Below are positions 58,201 to 64,000 of a DNA stretch of 64,000 nucleotides, piece by piece. A program made the translations under genes and the position numbers. The stretch comes from Yamagishiella unicocca. Lineage: Eukaryota > Chlorophyta > Chlorophyceae > Chlamydomonadales > Volvocaceae. The notes under the pieces are model-generated. The model was not told where the DNA came from and did no database searches. It was given only the letters and a program-made list of their open reading frames with translations. Within the stretch, counting starts at the first letter, position 1. Each line of letters opens with the position of its first letter. Location: the NCBI GenBank assembly GCA_003116995.1, contig BDSL01000062.1, positions 248,001 through 312,000 of the forward strand, written 5' to 3'.

Positions 58201-59097
58201 TCTGCTGTGGCACAGTATGGCAGTGGTATGCATGGCCGCATGCAAGCGGGTGGCACTCTGTGGTACCAGCGGCTCCAGCACGGCCACCAAGCAAGCAGAA
58301 GTCGTAAGCTTAGGACTGGCGAGAAGCGTACAGGCCCTGTCTACCAAACGGCCTATGTGGGTTGAATCAATGGCTTCGCAACTTAACAGGCCACGACAGG
58401 CCCTAACAGGCTGCGAAACGGCACGACGGCGGGCCCGCTACGTAAGCAGCAGTCTCTTACGAAGGTAGGCAACTTACGCTGCACAAAAGAAGCCCTTTAC
58501 TATTACAAACGGAAAGGGTGCAGCATACATACATCTGGGAGCGAGGCAGCGAGGCACGACGGAAAGGGAAAGCACGCAGCATGCAGGAGCCCAATCAAGC
58601 ATATCAGGACCCAAAACGGCTCTTTCAGATAGCGGGACAGAAGGTAGGTACATACACTCACAGGGAAATCCTTGGCCCAAAACAGTAAATTCCTTGGCCG
58701 CAATACAGTAATACGCACGCAGCATGACGGAAAGGCGGCTGCCAGCCACCAACTATCGCGGATACCGGGCGCACTGTCATCGATATACGCCCCACAGCAG
58801 TCTTAGCCGCCTGTCGTAGACACAACGCAATTATATACATAACACTACTCCGAGCCGGCGCTCGCGCGGGCTTGACAGTGCTGCTGCAGAGCTGGGGGCT
58901 ATCGAGGCAAAGGCTTTGCGTTCCTCTTCGCGGACAGCCGCGGATGAATAGTTAATTGGCCCCGCAAATAAAAGGCGTCAGGAAGAGCAACGCTAGCTGC
59001 CTGCTGCGCCTGCATGCAGCTAGCTCGGTTTATTTGGTGTACCCACTGCGGTTGCGACAGGGTCAGTGGTGCCCCAGCAGCTAGCAGCAGCCCGCGC

Positions 59098-59099
59098 GC

Positions 59100-59145
<46 letters not shown>

Positions 59146-59150
59146 GCGAG
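59098..59150 (+). repeat. (CAG)n microsatellite
   Basis: About 15 CAG triplets, uninterrupted for most of the run, in gene-poor sequence. Confidence 0.95.
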
Positions 59151-62100
59151 CAGCAGTCAGGGGGAATGAAGCGTTGTGTAGCTAAGCTGAGCTAACGTAC
59201 CTCCAGGTCAGCAGGCACCCGTAGGAGCCCAACATGCATGGAGGGATGTGTGCGCCAGACAGCATGACTTACAACAACAGCGATCGCGCACGCTGCTGAG
59301 GTATCGGAGCCGAGCGAGCCGAGCGCGAGCGAGCGAGGAGGGAAACATGTGGTGCTGTGCCTACTGCTGGTATCGTGGTGGTTTGCCTTTGTTACTGTGC
59401 AGTTGGGTTTCTGTCTCTTTTGCCTCCATCAGTGTCAGGCGATCTGCCCGATGGCTTGGTTCTGCCTTTTGGTCTGGGAACTACAGTAACCGTTACAGTG
59501 GGCCCCAGACCATAAGATAGAGCCATGGTGCGCATCGCCTAAAATTGAAAGAGCAAGAAGAACAAACCAGCCGATCGAGATATGGCAAGCCATCAGAAAC
59601 CCCGAAAAAGGGGCCAAAGAACAAACAGCGTAACATATACTGGTACTACCAAGGGAGGTGCTCTCCGACGCCTTTAAGGCAGCCGCCATGTACGCCGCCC
59701 AGCCTCCATCGCGCTGACAGCCGCTAGCACCGTACCCCGACGTCCCAAACACATTGCTGCACCCCCGGCAGAGCCAGCACCAACCACACTTGGCCCCGGG
59801 ACACACCAGCGCCCACCCGCACAGCCAGTTGGTCGGCGACGGCTTGAGCCACCGGGCAGCTCCGTCCAGAAATGATCGATGCGGCCGAGGGAGATCCCGC
59901 CTGGCACCACACCTCTTGGTCTGGAACCCACTGTAACCGTTACAACAACAACAAGTGAATCGCATGGTGCCCGCCACATTGCCGGCTGGGGGGCTTACTG
60001 CCCGGACCTTCACCTCGCGAGCGTGCAGTGCAGCGCTACCAGTACTGCCCTTTCCTATGGAAACCCAGTGGACTCAGGAAACCCAGTGGACTCAGGAAAC
60101 CTTCCCCCAGCATGATGCCCGCCGGGAGAAGGACTACTGGTTGTAGATGGTCTCCGTGAGTTGTAGAGGTGTTGCTCGGGTTGCGGCTCTAGGTCGCTGG
60201 GCAGGGTCGTTGAGGCAGCGGCTTCACGTACTACTGCCGAAGGCTGAGTCCACGGCAGGACTCGACCTGTTGCTGGGTGGCGCGGGCGCGCGGCACCACA
60301 GCCCCGCCGACTGGCGCTGCTGGCAGGCGGGCTGCAGGTTACCAAGCTGCAGGGTCGCAAGTTCCAAACGTAAAGGCGGCGCTGACTGCGGCTGCGCCGA
60401 CCTCGTGACCTATTCATGCAGCAAGGAGCCGCGGGCGTTCTTCAAGCGCGGTGTGATACATTGTGTAGAAGCACAACCAAAACAACCAAGCAGAAGAACC
60501 ACACCGAGGAATGAGGCGTGGTTCCGCTAAGTACTCTGCGGCACCAACGGATTTGGTCAGAACGGCCCTGCGCCCGACCTGAATCGCGAGATTCACACGT
60601 GTCCCTATCGCTGTCGAAACGAGTAGAAACCGAATCCATGACGCAATCAATCCTAACAGCAACAGAGGCGCTGTAGTTACGGCAACAGCATACAAGCGGG
60701 AACGCAGATGCCCTGGCTCCGGAACCAGTGCCGGTGAAACGTACGTGCCGGCGCTGGGGCATGGCAAGTTCTCGGCCCTCCCCCCCCACGGCAGCTGCTG
60801 CTGACGGGTGGGACGACGGGTACAATACGTAAAGTGTCTAAAGTGTCTAAAGTGTCACACACGGCGGATAGCCGCCAACGGGACACTCCCAAGGCTAGAA
60901 GCTCTCCAAGAGGTACGATATGACGTACAATCGTCCAAGAACCAGCCTTCTCATGCTTAGCAGCCTACGCTCCGTGACTTCCCGTCCCGTTTTTCTGACA
61001 GCGACCCTTGGTGACTTTCCAGGGTGCCAGAATTAGTTACAAGGGAGGCAGAACGCCTACAAGCGCGGACGCGTATGTCAGGATGCTACGTGCGTAACAC
61101 GCACGTCCACAGCTCCGAAAGCAACGTGCCTCGGAATGCGCCAACCCGGGTGTCTTGCAGCCGTAGCTCGGCGCGCGCGATCGCATAGCATGCCATCCTT
61201 GGGTGCCTTGAATGGCTGCCTCGCAGTCCGGGTCCCACGTTCCGCGTGTGACATTATACCCAAAGGCGCTGTCAAAACAATCACACAGGTAGATAGGACT
61301 GCACCCATGGAACCCCGCCTGGTGGCTGGCTCACAGTGCACTGGCCGTCACAGCGAACTGTCCCATCCCGTGTTGCTTTAAATTGATGCAGGCTTAGACC
61401 CGCGTTGATGATGTAACGATGCGTTTAGCAATACGCAAGAAGCACAACTCGCTTACTTCTAGTGCTTAACTTCGCAGTTCTGCAGAATCCTTCGCGTCAC
61501 TCGGCGTCACCTACACTGCAGTTCTGCAGGACCTCCTATTCACCCATCACCTGTTACACCTCCCTTCACCTACACCTGCCGGAACCTGTCTATATTTTCA
61601 GCAAGCACCTGCGCGTAAGCCGACCTATACGGCGCGCGGATGACGATTCTTGACCCTGGCCAAACGGCGGATTGCACCATACGTGTGCGATGAATGCTGC
61701 GCATATCCAGCACATAGGGACACTTATTGTCTTTAAAAACGAGCTGGGTCGCCCTACGGGCACGCCTGTGCCGCGGCTCGTTCATGACCTCGTCTTCTCG
61801 CCCTCCTGTTCGCCGACCATTCTCATTCTTGCCCCGGTCTCAACGAGCACAAGTAGTGATGAATTAGAAGGATGGCTCCTCGTACGGCGAGGTCTCGGTC
61901 TGGGCCCGCGCGCCCGCGCGCCCTCTTGTCTTCAGCCCTTCGTTCACACTCCTTACCTCAGGTTCGCTCCTAACTACCATCTAGATGAGATATGGGACGT
62001 TAATACCCAATACCGTCGCGATAAACCATGTTGCGTTCCTAGTGAGCTGTTCGATAAGACGATTCGGCTGCCATGCATACGGTAGGGCATCCCAAAGGCT

Positions 62101-64000
62101 CAACCAAACTCAGTAAGAAGCTTCAGTCCCGTTTGCATACGTTGAAATAAGTAACAAATGTATCTCGTTATAACCATGGTTATTCAGCGCGATGATGAGA
62201 TCATGACCGAGTCGTGGCACTGGCAAGTGAACAGTGCGTTACGTATAAGTTTCATGCCGCCAATTGTAAAAGGCGCTTGATAGTATCCCTGTCCACCCGT
62301 ACCGAAGTCGAGAATGCGACTGTTACGCGGAAGCTGGCGAGAAGTCGGATGCGACACTAGAATAATGTGACCGCTCGGTTTCAGCAGAATGCGAGTATTA
62401 CAAGCATTCACGGCGTTAATAACCCGACCCTTCCGACGATCACGCACGTGTACGAGCGAGTAATACAACATGCGACGCAGTTGTCGTGATAACTTAATAC
62501 ATAGTTTTAAGGATACTGTGTCCTAAAATGTTTTCATTGCGGTAGGCGGGTTTTCGCCTCCCAGCAGCCAATGTAATCGACGAAGAACCAAAGACAACGC
62601 CATGCAGTTTAACCCTGTTTAACTGGCGGAAATGGTTATTGTACTTTGACGTTAAGCGGCTTCTGATCGAGCTTCCAAGCTTACTATTCCCATTATCGTC
62701 CGACATGTGGCAATTTAACGGGTAGGTAGGTACCTGCAGACATACAAAAAGCAATTACTGCGCGCGGCTCAGCGCGGCTATGACTAAACGCACCACACTG
62801 GAATCAGAGGGCGGCACCACTGGTATTACGAGGTTTGAATGGCGGCTTACGTGTGTGCCCACGCGGTGCAACATGCCTCTTCGCTGCTGCGCTGCTCGCT
62901 AAGAGGTGCCGTGCTAGGTTACAGGCGCTTACCGCACCTAACACAAGTCCCTTATTGATAAGCCACAACACTAGTGCTCAAGGGAATCCCTAGGACCGAG
63001 CAAATGACCAAACAGAACGTTGTGTCGAAACGCCACGGACAACCCCCGATTGCCACGATTCATCAATGGCATCTTGACGTTACATGTCTGGGAAATTGGG
63101 CATTGCGCAAGGATGACACGCACCAGGAAAACCGAAAATTGGGTCGTTAGTACCAGCCAACCAGTTCTCGCCCACCCTGCCCTTCCCTTCCTGCCCGCAC
63201 GCTTGCCCCGCTGCAAGCTGCTGGTGCATATGCTGCACAAGGTACCGCAGGACATCAAAAACCACTCTGTAAAAATCCGTGTCAACTGTGGACTGCCGGC
63301 CCAGACCAAGAGTGCTCTTTTGGACCCTTGTTGGTGGGAGCTGGGACTGGCTGGTAGGCCCGCTGGGCATTCCAGCAGCCATCAGCGGGCGCGAGAGGCG
63401 CGGGCAAATGTCTTCGCGAGTAGTGGCCCCTCCCCTCCCCCCCCTCCCTCTTACTCCCCTACCTACATCGATTACCATATCATCACAACAGCAACCATGT
63501 TGATATGGCACACCGGGGTTCTGGCTCCCGCTTCAGTGTTGCAATGCACTGGCAGGCTGGCCCTCAATCAGCGCGCACTACGAAGGTAACGCCTGGCAGC
63601 CGTGACGCAACTCTTTTAAAGCGCCTGCCACCGGGGCGCAGCTGCGGCCAGTCATATGCATCGATAGCGGCGCTGGCTGGCTGGCAGCTGGCTGGCTGCA
63701 AAGCGGCCCCTGTGCACTGCGGCCGGCCCGTACTGGTCAGGGACAGCCCTCCGGCAGTCCTTTCCCCCGCCCTGGCCTCCCATGTAACCGAGCCCTAACA
63801 CCACCATCCTGGCGCGCTCCACGCAGCTGCATCAGCGGCCATCAACCAATGGCCATGCGCGGGGCGGTTAGTTGGATATTGGGTCAGCGGCGCTGGCGAT
63901 CATCTTACACGCGACGTAATGCTCATTCCCTGTCTGTACACGGAGGAAATCAGAAGTTGCCAGAGGATCCCTGTCGTACGCTCGCACAATTGCGTGGTAT

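Larger units (their letters stand above)
54932..64000. other. Nine kilobases of gene-poor sequence
   Basis: After the glycohydrolase 3' end I recognise no protein family on either strand. Base composition is close to balanced, with AT-rich patches (about 55.8-56.6, 57.05-57.1, 57.47-57.5 and 62.1-62.7 kb). Repeats present are a 31-bp array (57725-57835), a 61-bp duplication (58080-58200) and a CAG run (59098-59150). A short segment with taaccgttaca occurs at about 59486-59497 and 59935-59945. Minus-strand readings at 62184-62471 and 62494-62754 have protein-like composition but no confirmed match. Confidence 0.4.

Noticed and set aside
59435..60013. 192-codon minus-strand reading with Cys-rich segments and a hydrophobic stretch
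   Set aside because: No recognised domain, no clear ATG context and no splice support. It partly reflects a short repeated taaccgttaca segment.
63020..63589. 189-codon plus-strand reading
   Set aside because: Proline-rich, low-complexity second half and no family resemblance; overlapped by an equally plausible reading on the other strand.

Overview
The window is nuclear DNA of a green alga of the order Chlamydomonadales, probably a volvocine relative. The evidence is an axonemal dynein gene (so a flagellate), very GC-rich sequence, many short exons with G-rich GT donors and C-rich acceptors, TGTAA polyadenylation signals just after stop codons, and simple and tandem repeats packed into introns. 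I cannot name the species.

Layout. 1-25618 (+) is the 3' half of an axonemal inner-arm dynein heavy chain gene: 41 exons that join in frame into 2013 residues, from the AAA3/AAA4 boundary to the C-terminus. The 5' half lies upstream of the window. 25619-28100 is the flank between two convergent genes. 28101-34962 (-), perhaps extending to 35507, is an eight-exon secreted-type alpha/beta hydrolase; its last intron holds an array of about 71 copies of a 21-bp unit. 36624-39767 (-) is a two-exon gene for an 891-residue low-complexity protein with an N-terminal hydrophobic segment. 42277-43131 (+) is an intronless FkbM-family methyltransferase with a secretory or anchor segment. 49131-54931 (+) is a nine-exon ADP-ribosylglycohydrolase-fold gene. 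The rest of 40-49 kb and 55-64 kb is visibly less GC-rich than the dynein region, and I recognise no further gene there, only short repeats, a foldback element and one lone exon-like segment.

The genes do not form a pathway. The dynein works in the flagellum. The hydrolase, low-complexity protein and methyltransferase each carry an N-terminal hydrophobic segment consistent with the secretory route. The glycohydrolase has a basic, Ser-rich N-terminus that could target an organelle.

The most unusual signal is in the introns. At least four families of short motifs (about 30-80 bp) recur in intron after intron. In nearly every case the G-rich orientation lies near the 5' splice site and its reverse complement near the 3' splice site. 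Several tandem arrays start exactly at a splice donor, and some arrays are built from the same motifs. This fits an introner-like or terminal-inverted-repeat element family, or a conserved system for pairing intron ends. Other notable items are an antisense 28S rRNA fragment inside a dynein intron, a GC-AG intron, duplicated splice donors, low-complexity inserts in the dynein motor, and an ADP-ribosylglycohydrolase that lacks the usual metal-binding Asp motif.
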